15,858 nt of DNA from Verrucomicrobiales bacterium (GCA_003445095.1 DLVS01000135.1:1-15858); one strand, 5' to 3'. Positions 1 to 7,110 are shown, counted from the stretch's first letter. Translations and numbers: made by a program. The notes: generated by a model from the letters alone, not told the origin.

Positions 1-171
1 TTCGAACCCTTCTTCACGACCAAGCCCGTGGGCACAGGCACCGGCCTTGGCCTAATTATCAGCAATCGGATTGTGGCCGACCGACACGGTGGTGAAATCG
101 AATTCGAATCTCGCCCGGGCGAGACCCGGTTCAAAGTGCGTTTGCCCATCAACCGAGCGCAGCCTGCCTGA
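1..171 (+). CDS. Sensor histidine kinase, C-terminal end (partial)
   Basis: Only the last 56 codons are inside the window; the 5' part lies upstream. Reading from base 1, the frame gives FEPFFTTK, then GTGTGLGL, then a [13 protein letters not shown] segment, and stops at TGA 169-171. These are the F box and G2 box of a HATPase_c (GHKL) domain, which bind ATP in two-component sensor kinases. The residues after the G2 box (an HGG turn followed by beta strands) match the usual end of the domain, and the protein stops shortly after it, so no receiver domain follows. The kinase would autophosphorylate a histidine in the missing part. Its signal and its partner regulator cannot be told from here. 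The family call is secure; the subfamily is not. Confidence 0.9.
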   Translation, partial: FEPFFTTKPVGTGTGLGLIISNRIVADRHGGEIEFESRPGETRFKVRLPINRAQPA

Positions 172-443
172 AGCCAGACTCCGAAATTGAACTGGGGGAG
201 CGCGTGGGTCCGGCGTGCCGATTCGGGCGTCTCGCCCAAACCTTGGGCACCTTCCATTCCTGATTTGCCCGGCACAGAAAGATGGCGACCTACGTGGCTC
301 TCCGAGTCCGCTAGTCGCAATCATTCCGATGATTGCCTCGGTGTGGTTACATCTAAAGCGACCTGAAGGGGGCGACCACGGAATCGCACCCTCAATTGCG
401 GGCATCACTTGCAGGGCCTGGGCCGCACCCGTAGCCTCCGGAC
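172..443. other. Intergenic region between kinase and protease genes
   Basis: No gene is supported in these 272 bases. The clearest structure is a perfect 8-bp inverted repeat at 317-324 and 329-336 (GCAATCAT, loop TCCG, ATGATTGC). It is not followed by a T run, so it is not a typical terminator. It could be a repressor or activator site for the protease gene starting at 444, or a stable mRNA hairpin. No convincing promoter pair is visible. Confidence 0.45.
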
Positions 444-1439
444 ATGACTTCGGCGTGGTGGAGTGGGATACTCATCGCTAGCGTGATTGCCCCTGGTTTG
501 GCTGGGGGGGATACTATTCAACTCAAGGACCAAGCGGCGGTGACCGGGAAGATCCTCACCGAGAAGAAAGACGCCCTTTATCTCGATGTGGGCTACACCG
601 TTCTCAACATTCCTCGGAATCAAATCGTGAAGGTGACGCACTCAGGGGATCCGGAGCCGGAGTCGGTTCCTTCGCGAGTGAATCCAGCCCCTGCCGCCGA
701 ACCGGCCACCGCGGCACCGGGCGGGCTCTTCGCAGTCGCTACCAGCACAGAACCGGCACGCTCCGTGAGCGACCTCGTCGGACAACTCGGTGAGGCCGTG
801 GTTCAAGTGCGCACTCCGGGCGGATTGGGCAGCGGTTTCTTCATCAATGAGGACGGCTACCTGATTACCAATTTTCACGTTATCGAGGGTGAAACGAAGA
901 TTTCTATCGAAGTGTACCACCAGAAGGACGGGCAACTGGATCGGCGTAGCTACAAAGATGTCCGCATCGTTGCGATGAACAAGTTCGCCGATCTCGCGCT
1001 GCTAAAGGTGGACGACAAAGACGCCCCGAAGTTCAAGACGGTGGCGCTGGGCAACTCCGACATGTTGGCGCAAGGCGACCGCGTGTTTGCGATCGGCAGC
1101 CCGTTGGGCCTCGAACGGACCGTGACCGAAGGCATTCTTAGCACGACGTCCCGCCAGGTGAACGGGGATCTCTTCTTGCAGACTACAGCGCAGATCAACC
1201 CCGGAAATTCGGGCGGACCGCTGTTCAACCTCGCCGGCTCCGTCGTTGGGGTCACCAACATGAAACTCACTTTTGGCGAAGGCCTGGGGTTCGCCATTCC
1301 GGTGGAGATGGTGAAGTACTTTCTCCAACACCGCGACGCGTACGCTTACGACAACGACAATCCGAGCAACGCCTTTCGCTACTTGGAGCCACCGAGTCGA
1401 TTGAAATTGTCCGGTGCCGGCACAACCGACCCGAGGTAG
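444..1439 (+). CDS. Secreted trypsin-like serine protease (HtrA/DegP-type, no PDZ)
   Basis: A 331-residue protein. Residues 1-21 look like a signal peptide (WWSGILIASVIAPGLAGG), so it probably acts in the periplasm or at the surface. Residues about 22-65 form a small beta-rich domain (TIQLKDQAAVTGKIL), followed by a Pro/Ala-rich linker to about 105. The protease domain follows with the full catalytic triad: His145 in TNFHVIEG, Asp183 in FADLALLKV, and Ser256 in NPGNSGGP. Unlike DegP/DegS it ends about 75 residues after Ser256, which leaves no room for a PDZ domain. The probable role is cleavage of damaged or regulatory envelope proteins. It follows a histidine kinase on the same strand after 272 bp, so co-transcription is possible but not shown. 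No clear Shine-Dalgarno precedes ATG 444; this start is chosen because it puts the signal peptide at the N-terminus. Confidence 0.9.
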   Translation: MTSAWWSGILIASVIAPGLAGGDTIQLKDQAAVTGKILTEKKDALYLDVGYTVLNIPRNQIVKVTHSGDPEPESVPSRVNPAPAAEPATAAPGGLFAVATSTEPARSVSDLVGQLGEAVVQVRTPGGLGSGFFINEDGYLITNFHVIEGETKISIEVYHQKDGQLDRRSYKDVRIVAMNKFADLALLKVDDKDAPKFKTVALGNSDMLAQGDRVFAIGSPLGLERTVTEGILSTTSRQVNGDLFLQTTAQINPGNSGGPLFNLAGSVVGVTNMKLTFGEGLGFAIPVEMVKYFLQHRDAYAYDNDNPSNAFRYLEPPSRLKLSGAGTTDPR

Positions 1440-1447
1440 GAACTCCG

Positions 1448-2461
1448 TCAATCCCGGCCCGCGGCTGTGATAAAGGGCTTCAAGTCCTTCATGAGCTGGG
1501 CGAACCCCTCAAGCGAGAGTTGTTGCGCGCTATCGCTCATCGCCGCTTTGGGATTGGGATGGACTTCGATGAGCAACGCGTCTGCGCCCATCGCTACCGC
1601 GCCCTTGCATAAGGAGGCCACGAGGTCCGCCCGCCCGGCACCCTGGCTGGGATCGATCACGACGGGGCAGTGCGATTCTTGTTTGATGATCGGAATTGCG
1701 GCGAGGTCGAGAGTGTTGCGGGTGTAGGTTTCGAAGGTGCGAATGCCGCGTTCGCAGAACAGAAGACCGGCGTTGTTGTTGGAGAGCACGTATTCGCCGG
1801 CGAGGAGCCATTCTTCGATCTTCATCGAAAGGCCCCGCTTCAGGAGCACCGGCTTTCCAGTCTTCGCGGCAGCGATTAGCAGTTGAAAGTTTTGCGAATT
1901 GCGGGCGCCGATCTGGAGAATGTCAGCATATTCCGCGACGAGCTCCGCGTGATCCTCCGACAGCAATTCCGTGATGATTGGCAGGCCGGTCTCTTTGCGG
2001 GCCTTCGCCAGCAGCTTGAGACCCTTCTCGCCCAAGCCTTGGAATTCATACGGAGAAGTTCGCGGCTTGAACGCCCCTCCGCGCAGGATCTGGGCCCCGG
2101 CCGCCTTCACCCCGTGTGCCGTGTCGAGCAATTGGCGTTCGCTTTCCACGGAACAGGGGCCGGCCATGACAATGAACGGACGCGCGCCGATCACCACGTT
2201 ACGGGCCCGCACCGTCGAGTTCTGCGGGTGCGCCTCGCGGCTGACGAGTTTGTAGCGCTTTTGAATGGGCGTGACGCTTTCGACCTGGGGCCAGGCGCGC
2301 AGAACATCGAGCGACTGATGGGTGCGTTCGTCGCCGATCGCGCCGATCACGGTTCGCGCGACCCCACGCATGACGTGAGGCTGGTAGCCGAGGCGTTTGA
2401 TTTCTTTAAGCACGGCGGACTGGTCTTTGGTGGAGAGGTTTGGTTTGAGAACGATGATCAT
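1448..2461 (-). CDS. aroF: 3-deoxy-7-phosphoheptulonate (DAHP) synthase, AroF/Thermotoga type
   Basis: The enzyme joins phosphoenolpyruvate and erythrose 4-phosphate, the committed step of the shikimate pathway, in the cytosol. The frame is open to 2668, but the start is placed at ATG 2461-2459 because the family's N-terminal ferredoxin-like regulatory domain begins with MIIVLKP and the upstream part holds a leader and terminator. This gives 337 residues, the normal length for this type. Residues 1-70 are the regulatory domain, which binds Phe/Tyr in characterised relatives. The barrel carries GPCSVES (101-107), GGAFKPRTSPYEFQG (128-142), IGARNSQNF (184-192), KRG (208-210), ERGIRTFE (237-244) and IEVHPNP (298-304). 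The usual DPSH metal-ligand motif reads DPSQ, with Gln273 in place of His, while the other expected ligands Cys103, Glu299 and Asp310 are present. It is preceded by an apparent attenuator. It converges with the protease gene, the two stops being 8 bp apart. Confidence 0.95.
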   Translation of the reverse strand: MIIVLKPNLSTKDQSAVLKEIKRLGYQPHVMRGVARTVIGAIGDERTHQSLDVLRAWPQVESVTPIQKRYKLVSREAHPQNSTVRARNVVIGARPFIVMAGPCSVESERQLLDTAHGVKAAGAQILRGGAFKPRTSPYEFQGLGEKGLKLLAKARKETGLPIITELLSEDHAELVAEYADILQIGARNSQNFQLLIAAAKTGKPVLLKRGLSMKIEEWLLAGEYVLSNNNAGLLFCERGIRTFETYTRNTLDLAAIPIIKQESHCPVVIDPSQGAGRADLVASLCKGAVAMGADALLIEVHPNPKAAMSDSAQQLSLEGFAQLMKDLKPFITAAGRD

Positions 2462-2500
2462 GGGAGGAAGTGCGACGCGGGACCGGCGGGCTCTTTGAAC

Positions 2501-2528
2501 AAAAAAGCCGCCGGCGTGGGCCGGCGGC
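2501..2528 (-). terminator. Rho-independent terminator in the aroF leader (attenuator hairpin)
   Basis: On the minus strand GCCGCCGGC (2528-2520), loop CCAC, and GCCGGCGGC (2515-2507) form a perfect 9-bp all-GC stem. It is followed directly by six T's (2506-2501). This is a textbook intrinsic terminator. It lies between a short aromatic-rich reading frame and the DAHP synthase start 40 bp downstream, so it would stop transcription before the enzyme gene. A plain terminator for the upstream prepilin-like gene is the alternative, but its position after a leader peptide favours attenuation. Confidence 0.85.
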
Positions 2529-2618
2529 GCTACGGGGTGCGGTTCTGTCAAGCCACCACGCGCCAGCCGGCTCGGGTAAACCAATACCCGAAATCTGAAA
2601 AATATCCGGCGAACGGCG
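2520..2618 (-). promoter_or_regulatory. Attenuator pairing segments of the aroF leader
   Basis: Three alternative pairings can be drawn on the minus-strand RNA. Segment 1 (CGCC 2618-2615 and GCCGG 2610-2606) can pair with segment 2 (CCGGC 2570-2566 and GGCG 2564-2561), enclosing a perfect CGGGTA/TACCCG hairpin (2590-2585 with 2578-2573). Segment 2 (2571-2560) can instead pair with segment 3 (2530-2520) through 11 base pairs with one bulged U. Segment 3 is also the 5' arm of the terminator, so the 2:3 pairing excludes termination. This is the arrangement of classical ribosome-mediated attenuators. Pairings were found by eye; no folding energies were calculated. Confidence 0.65.
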
Positions 2619-2625
2619 TGTTCAT
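2548..2625 (-). CDS. Aromatic-rich leader peptide upstream of DAHP synthase
   Basis: A 25-codon frame from ATG 2625-2623 to TGA 2550-2548, begun 164 bases upstream of the aroF start codon. Eight of its 25 residues are aromatic: Phe5, Tyr8, Phe9, Phe12, Tyr14, Trp15, Phe16 and Trp21, with the core reading FAGYFSDFGYWF. Such density is far above chance and matches leader peptides that sense aminoacyl-tRNA shortage in trp and phe operons. All three aromatic amino acids are represented, as expected for the enzyme that feeds all three pathways. Its stop codon lies about 20 bases before the terminator's 5' arm. No strong Shine-Dalgarno is visible, as for most genes here. The peptide itself probably has no function beyond being translated. 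Confidence 0.8.
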   Translation of the reverse strand: MNTPFAGYFSDFGYWFTRAGWRVVA

Positions 2626-2686
2626 TGCTTGGAGAAAACCTATCGAGGGCCGCGCGAACGTCAATCAACTATCCGCGGTAGTGGCT

Positions 2687-2760
2687 CCGGCGCCCTCGCC
2701 GGTATTGGGTCCGACAGGCGCCCTCGCCTGTCGTTCTACGGGCGGGGGCGCCCGCAGAAC
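2687..2760. repeat. Tandem REP-like hairpins
   Basis: Three adjacent palindromes fill this stretch. CCGGCG-CCCT-CGCCGG lies at 2687-2702. GACAGGCG-CCCT-CGCCTGTC lies at 2713-2732, with the same CCCT loop. GTTCT-A-CGGGCG-GGGG-CGCCCG-C-AGAAC lies at 2733-2760. The shared loop and stem core (GGCGCCCTCGCC) suggest copies of one dispersed extragenic palindromic unit. They sit between the stop of the prepilin-like gene and the aroF leader, and have no T tract. Confidence 0.6.
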
Positions 2761-2830
2761 TTCGACAGCCGAGGGCAGCTATCCCACGAGGGGGCAGTGC
2801 CCGGGTGCGCCCGCCCTGAACTCTCGACGA

Positions 2831-3682
2831 CTATTTTGAGGATCGGGTTGTTCGCTCCATCAACCAAAAAACATCTTTGTTGTTGGGCGATGCCACGTTC
2901 AACGGAATCTCTTGGCCTTTCTTGAGAGCCGGAACCGTTCGCGGGTCCAGCCATCGTTTGATCTCCGAATGTCCATCGGCGAACGACAATCCTCCCGCCC
3001 GATTGTGATATCCCGCAGGATAGTCCACGATCTTCCATTGCGCGGGTTTGTCGGGATATCCGGTCATTCCGACGATCATTTCACCGTCATTGATGCTGTC
3101 TTCACGTTCGTCCATGAACACCCAGGTGAGGGTTGGACCTGGGTCAGCCATGTCGGAGAATTTCTTGTAGATCCGGAAACCATTGCCGAACGAGTTAACA
3201 TCGGTTGAATCAATCCAGCCGTTCATCGACATGCTCCGGACCCGCGGCATCTTGACACCCTTGACCGTCACGGTACTGAAATCGGCGGGGCATTTGAACA
3301 CCTTGGGAGTCTTGCCGCAATACGACCACAGCAAGCCCTTGGCGAGATCCTGCTCGATGTCCCAATTGCTGCGATTGTTTGGATTGAAGTCCAATGAGCC
3401 ATGAACCCATTCGTTGGGACCATAGGACTGCGGGAGTCGATCTTGGTGGTCGTCCACGTAGATTCGCCAAGCCAGCATGAGTTGATGCCCATGATTCATG
3501 CATTGAATCCCGAGGGCCTTGGTTTTTGCTTTACCCAGCGCGGGCAGTAGCATGCCTGCGAGAATCGCAATGATCGCGATAACCACGAGCAATTCGATCA
3601 AAGTGAAGCCCCGCCGGCCGCGATGCTCGTGCGCGCGAATGTGATGAGCAGCAGAGCAGCGGTCATGGGCTGAGGTTTTCAT
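2831..3682 (-). CDS. Type II secretion/prepilin-like protein with H-X9-DG motif
   Basis: A 283-residue protein when started at ATG 3682-3680; the frame is open further upstream, but this start gives a normal short basic leader. Residues 22-45 are a prepilin N-terminal methylation signal: [21 protein letters not shown], with cleavage expected after Gly25, methylation of Phe26 and the conserved Glu30. One hydrophobic helix follows, then a globular domain with cysteine-containing segments ([16 protein letters not shown]). Near the C-terminus is the H-X9-DG signature, His226 to Asp236-Gly237, in [14 protein letters not shown]. Proteins of this architecture are abundant in Planctomycetes and Verrucomicrobia. 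They are thought to be pseudopilin-like envelope proteins, but their individual functions are unknown. It is divergent from the acetyltransferase gene at 3974. Confidence 0.9.
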   Translation of the reverse strand: MKTSAHDRCSAAHHIRAHEHRGRRGFTLIELLVVIAIIAILAGMLLPALGKAKTKALGIQCMNHGHQLMLAWRIYVDDHQDRLPQSYGPNEWVHGSLDFNPNNRSNWDIEQDLAKGLLWSYCGKTPKVFKCPADFSTVTVKGVKMPRVRSMSMNGWIDSTDVNSFGNGFRIYKKFSDMADPGPTLTWVFMDEREDSINDGEMIVGMTGYPDKPAQWKIVDYPAGYHNRAGGLSFADGHSEIKRWLDPRTVPALKKGQEIPLNVASPNNKDVFWLMERTTRSSK

Positions 3683-3973
3683 GGATGAGGAGAACGGGAG
3701 ATCGGCGACGGAGAGCCGGATTAAAGGAACAGCGTTGAGGTCTGGCGTCCCCGGGGAGGACCGGGCGGGTCGCTTGCGCGAATGGTGGTCCAACCCTTTG
3801 ACCATGGCGAGACCTTGCCACCGTGCTCTGGAATTCGGCAAGTGAAAGGGCTCTGCTCGGCGAAGATGGAGGAAGTGCTCCCCTGGGTAAGGTCGCTCTC
3901 CAGAGCGGTCAGCCCAGGTTCTCCACCCGCGAATCGACCCGCCAAGAACTGTGTCTTATCCTCGGATTTCCGC
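3683..3973. other. Divergent intergenic region
   Basis: These 291 bases separate the start codons of the prepilin-like gene (minus) and the acetyltransferase gene (plus), so promoters for both should lie here. Open frames run through it upstream of both genes, but they look like non-homologous extensions. No consensus promoter pair, operator or hairpin stands out. Confidence 0.4.
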
Positions 3974-4765
3974 ATGAGCGCTCAACATAACGAACACGGC
4001 CTCCCGATCGGCGCGCCGCTGACAACCTGGACGCCTCCCCACCGACCGAGCGCGCAACGCCTAGTGGGTCGCTGGTGCCACCTCCGGCCGTTAGAGCCGG
4101 ACTTGGATGCTCCGGCGTTGTTCCAAACACTCGCTCATCCGGCGGCTGCACCGTGGTGGACTTATCTTCCGGACGCCCCCCCGGCGACCGCAGCGGAGTT
4201 CCACGCCTGGGCGGTTCGTCGCACTTCAGAGCCGTCGACCCAGGCCTACGTCATCGTGGAACCAAACATCGATGCCGTCCGGGGAACCCTCAGCTATCTG
4301 CGAATCGATCCCCCCAACGGCTCTATCGAGCTCGGCATGATTCTCTTCGCGGCCGGGCTGCAACGAACGACCGCGGCCACGGAGTCGATTTACCTGCTCC
4401 TACGCCACGCCTTTGAGCTCGGCTACCGCCGGGTCGAATGGAAATGCGACTCGCTCAACGCGCCTTCGCGTCGCGCGGCGGAACGATTCGGATTTACCTT
4501 CGAAGGAATTTTCCGCCAAGCGGTGGTGACGAAAGGTCGCAACCGCGACACGGCCTGGTACTCCATGCTCGATCGCGAGTGGCCCACGCGGCGACTCGCC
4601 TTCGAATCTTGGCTCGCCCCAACCAATTTCGATTCAACCGGGCGGCAACGCGGTAGGCTTTCGGACCTCATCGCGGTCGCCCGCAGTGAACGACGTCCGG
4701 CAGTTGAAAAGTCCCTGGAGAGAAGCGAGGAGGTCGGGGAACGAAAGGCTGAGTCCGTGGCCTGA
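3974..4765 (+). CDS. GNAT-family N-acetyltransferase (RimJ/RimL-like)
   Basis: A 263-residue protein from ATG 3974; the frame is open back to 3782, but the extra 64 residues are low-complexity and do not resemble the family. The fold begins with the beta strand GRWCHLRPLEPDLDAPALF (about 32-50). The acetyl-CoA binding region lies around GMILFAAGLQRTTAATESI (121-139). The typical late motif NAPSRRAAERFGFTFEGIF (162-180) is followed by KGRNRDTAWYSMLDREWP (187-204), characteristic of RimJ/RimL-like acetyltransferases of about 200-240 residues. The target could be a protein N-terminus or a small molecule; the sequence does not decide. The last 25 or so residues are charged and unlike the family, so the gene may run into unrelated sequence before its stop. 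The following 500 bp have no recognisable gene. Confidence 0.85.
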   Translation: MSAQHNEHGLPIGAPLTTWTPPHRPSAQRLVGRWCHLRPLEPDLDAPALFQTLAHPAAAPWWTYLPDAPPATAAEFHAWAVRRTSEPSTQAYVIVEPNIDAVRGTLSYLRIDPPNGSIELGMILFAAGLQRTTAATESIYLLLRHAFELGYRRVEWKCDSLNAPSRRAAERFGFTFEGIFRQAVVTKGRNRDTAWYSMLDREWPTRRLAFESWLAPTNFDSTGRQRGRLSDLIAVARSERRPAVEKSLERSEEVGERKAESVA

Positions 4766-5272
4766 CGGACACCGGGTCAACGCTAGTGATTCCCCGTTGA
4801 GAGTGTTGTGAGCCGTTACGTAGCCCGATTCGACTAAGCCACGGCAATAGCGGGTTCTCGCACTGGCCCGCGGCGTCATTGGGCACGGCATCATCCTCAG
4901 ATCCGAGTCTTTCAACCAATCGACATTTTGGGGGCGCCGAGAGAAATCCGTTCCACCCCCGTTCGCATCGGTCTGCGTGGCGGAGCTAGCAACGCCGAAT
5001 CTATCGAAAGCCATATGTCGAATGTATGGATCTGACCCTGTTGCTTTCACCGCCTGCGCACGCCGTGAGGCGCCGACGTCGAGGGTTGAAGGCGGAACGG
5101 TACGTACTGCGAGACGACTGACTAAAAGCAAGTGGCTGTCTTGGGGGTCCCGGACCCACGTTGGGGCGCCGATCTGAAAAAGGATGGCGGTGCAATCTGA
5201 GGTGAAGACTAGCCAAGAAGCGGTTGGTCTTTGGTCTCCAAGAAGAGTCAGCTTTCATTAACTTGACATCCC
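4766..5272. other. 507-bp gap without identifiable gene
   Basis: Several open frames cross this gap, but none shows a domain, a signal peptide or a plausible start. A GATCTGACCC motif at 5029-5038 recurs inverted at 7134-7143, beyond the BspA-like gene, next to a transposase relic. The region may therefore hold decayed mobile or extragenic repeat sequence. No convincing promoter for the next gene was seen; a TTGACA at 5263-5268 is too close to the first start codon to serve it. Confidence 0.4.
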
Positions 5273-6913
5273 ATGAAGACGACTTGCAGGCCCGCGGGAA
5301 TCCACCGCCCGAAGACTCCAGCCATGCAATGGACAACCGTGCGGATCCTGCGGCGGTTGCACTTACTGCTATTGGCCATTCCTCTCGCTGCGCAGGCCCA
5401 ATTCGACTACACGACGAATAACGACACGATCACCATCACTGGGTACAATTGCACCGAAGGACCGGCAACCATCCCCAGCACCATTGACGGTCTGCCAGTC
5501 ACCACCATCGGGGGAGGGACGTTCTCTGGCTGCTCCGGCCTGACCAGCGTTACCATTCCCAACAGCGTCACCAGCTTGGGAGCAGAAGCCTTCGGTTCCT
5601 GCACCGGCCTGACCAGCGTCACGATAGGCACGAGCGTGAAAACACTCGGCGCCCACGCGTTTGCGGACTGCACCGGTCTGGCGAGCATTACAATCCCTGA
5701 CAGCGTCACCGACATCGGAGCCTGGGCGTTCGCCCGCTGTTCTGGCCTAACCGGTGTGACAATTCCCAGAAACGTCACCACGATTGGCGAACAGGCATTC
5801 TTTCACTGCACGGGCCTGGGTGCAATTGAGGTGGATGCGCTCAATTCCCATTTCGGCAGTCTGAACGGGGTCTTGTTCGACAAGAACCTGGCGACGCTGA
5901 TCCAGTATCTGCCTGGCAGGACCGGGGGCTACACCATCCCCGACGGAGTCAGCACGATCGGCGACTGGGCGTTTCGTGACTGCATCAACCTGGCCAGCGT
6001 GGCAATCCCCAACAGCGTTACCAACATTGGGAAAGGGGCGTTCGTTGGCTGCAAGAATCTGCCTAGCGTCGTGGCACCCGACGGCGTTACCAGCATCGGC
6101 ACCTTTGCGTTCCAGGGTTGTGGCAGCTTGGGAAGCGTTACGCTCGGAAACAGCGTGACCACAATTGGGAGAGGGGCATTCGAGGGCTGCGTGAGTTTGA
6201 CCAACCTCAACATTCCCAACAGCACCGCCAATATCGGCAGCAGTGCATTCGCCGGGTGCCGGAACCTGACGGGCGTGAACATCCCCGATAAGGTAACCAG
6301 CATTGAGGAGCGTACGTTTGCCGCGTGCGCCAGCTTGACCAATGCCATGATTGGCAACAGCGTTACCAACATCGGGGATTGGGCGTTCGCATATTGCAGC
6401 CATCTGGCCGGCGTCACGATCCCCAAGAGCGTCATTCGCATCGGGGCCAATGCATTCTACGGCTCCAGCCTGTCCAGTGTGACGATCCCCGATGGCGTCA
6501 CCGCGATCGGGAATGAGGCTTTCTATGGGTCCGCGAGCCTGATGGCAGTCTATTTCATGGGGAACGCGCCCAGTGAGTTTGGGAGGGATGTGTTCGGAGA
6601 TTCCCCGGAAACGATCCTCTATTACTTGCCGGGAACAACCGGGTGGGACTCGATTTTCGTGAACGTCCAGACAGTCCTGTGGCTGCCCCGGGTGCAGTCT
6701 GACGACCCCAGTTTCGGCGTGCGGGAGAATCAATTCGGCTTCAACATCAATTGGGCAAGCGAAAGAGTCGTGGTAGTGGAAGCGTGCCCGGATCTCGCCA
6801 CCCCGGTCTGGACTCCGGTGGGCACCAACATCCTGAACGGTGGCACATCCTATTTCAGCGATCCTCAGTGGGCGGATTACCCCGCTCGGTTCTACCGGCT
6901 CCGCTCGCCGTAA
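5273..6913 (+). CDS. BspA-type leucine-rich repeat secreted protein
   Basis: A 546-residue protein, or 529 if translation begins at ATG 5324. The second start places a clean signal peptide at the N-terminus (RILRRLHLLLLAIPLAAQAQ), and either is possible. After cleavage comes a FDYTTNNDTITITGY lead-in, then about 14 repeats of 22-23 residues with the pattern PNSVTxIGxxAFxxCxxLTSVTI, the LRR_5/BspA type. After the fifth repeat a non-repeat island of about 35 residues (EVDALNSHFGSLNGVLFDKN) interrupts the array, as is common in BspA proteins. The C-terminal 80 residues (QFGFNINWASERVVVVEA, then a YPARFYRLRSP end) form a non-repeat module. No PEP-CTERM, LPXTG or transmembrane tail is visible. The likely role is extracellular binding or adhesion; the ligand is unknown. 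The 69-bp DNA repeats make recombination and copy-number change likely. Confidence 0.9.
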   Translation: MKTTCRPAGIHRPKTPAMQWTTVRILRRLHLLLLAIPLAAQAQFDYTTNNDTITITGYNCTEGPATIPSTIDGLPVTTIGGGTFSGCSGLTSVTIPNSVTSLGAEAFGSCTGLTSVTIGTSVKTLGAHAFADCTGLASITIPDSVTDIGAWAFARCSGLTGVTIPRNVTTIGEQAFFHCTGLGAIEVDALNSHFGSLNGVLFDKNLATLIQYLPGRTGGYTIPDGVSTIGDWAFRDCINLASVAIPNSVTNIGKGAFVGCKNLPSVVAPDGVTSIGTFAFQGCGSLGSVTLGNSVTTIGRGAFEGCVSLTNLNIPNSTANIGSSAFAGCRNLTGVNIPDKVTSIEERTFAACASLTNAMIGNSVTNIGDWAFAYCSHLAGVTIPKSVIRIGANAFYGSSLSSVTIPDGVTAIGNEAFYGSASLMAVYFMGNAPSEFGRDVFGDSPETILYYLPGTTGWDSIFVNVQTVLWLPRVQSDDPSFGVRENQFGFNINWASERVVVVEACPDLATPVWTPVGTNILNGGTSYFSDPQWADYPARFYRLRSP

Positions 6914-6952
6914 ACCCAGGCTGCGACCCATGGGAGGACAGTGAAGGGGTCA

Positions 6953-6973
6953 GTCAATAATATCATAATTGAC
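6953..6973. repeat. Short inverted repeat before transposase relic
   Basis: GTCAAT (6953-6958) and ATTGAC (6968-6973) flank a 9-base A+T-rich loop, preceded by AGGGGTCA. It lies 30 bp upstream of the transposase relic, where the boundary of a REP/transposase unit would be expected. It is much more A+T-rich than its surroundings, which supports foreign origin. Confidence 0.4.
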
Positions 6974-7002
6974 AATTCTCATTGATGAGGGGCCGATGCG
7001 GC

Positions 7003-7110
7003 ATGGCTGGCCTTCCCGGATCAATTTGGCAGGCGTGGTACCACGTCGTGAGCCCGGCAATTGAGGAAACGATCTGCCGACGGCGTATTTATGTAGTCGT
7101 GGACGAGAAT
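7003..7110 (+). pseudogene. Degraded REP-associated tyrosine transposase (Y1/IS200-like) N-terminus
   Basis: Allowing two single-base deletions, the sequence from ATG 7003 reads MA-PSRINLAG and then WYHVVS, followed further on by RRRIYVVVDEN. This matches the very conserved start of Y1 transposases (MARPxRIxxxGxxYHVxxRGNxR...I). One base appears lost after codon 2 and another between the Gly and the Trp. The GNER motif region is also damaged, and nothing of the HUH catalytic core or the tyrosine can be found downstream. It is therefore a dead 5' fragment. GGGGTCAG motifs on both sides (from 6947 and 7133) fit the ends of such elements. Confidence 0.5.

Noticed and set aside
2637..2664. Possible promoter TTGACG, 16-bp spacer, TAGGTT for the aroF leader
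   Set aside because: The -10 match is poor and it would leave only about 5 bases before the leader start. It was kept only as a possibility.
2462..2668. N-terminal extension of the DAHP synthase frame by 69 residues
   Set aside because: The extension overlaps the leader peptide in another frame and runs through the terminator hairpin. Family members start at the MIIVLKP segment, so the later ATG was used.
2687..2760. CRISPR-like array from the repeated GGCGCCCTCGCC core
   Set aside because: There are only two imperfect copies, self-palindromic, with a 10-base interval and no cas genes; they are hairpin repeats.
1883..2839. Long plus-strand frame of 318 codons opposite DAHP synthase
   Set aside because: It is an antisense shadow of aroF in GC-rich DNA and has no domain or plausible start.
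4634..5131. 165-codon minus-strand frame downstream of the acetyltransferase
   Set aside because: There is no recognisable domain, it overlaps the 3' end of a real gene and its composition looks non-coding.
5263..5268. TTGACA as a -35 box for the BspA-like gene
   Set aside because: It lies only 5 bp before the first ATG and has no matching -10 sequence downstream.
5747..6931. 394-codon minus-strand frame opposite the BspA-like gene
   Set aside because: It mirrors the 69-bp repeats of the real gene; the apparent repeat protein is an antisense artefact.
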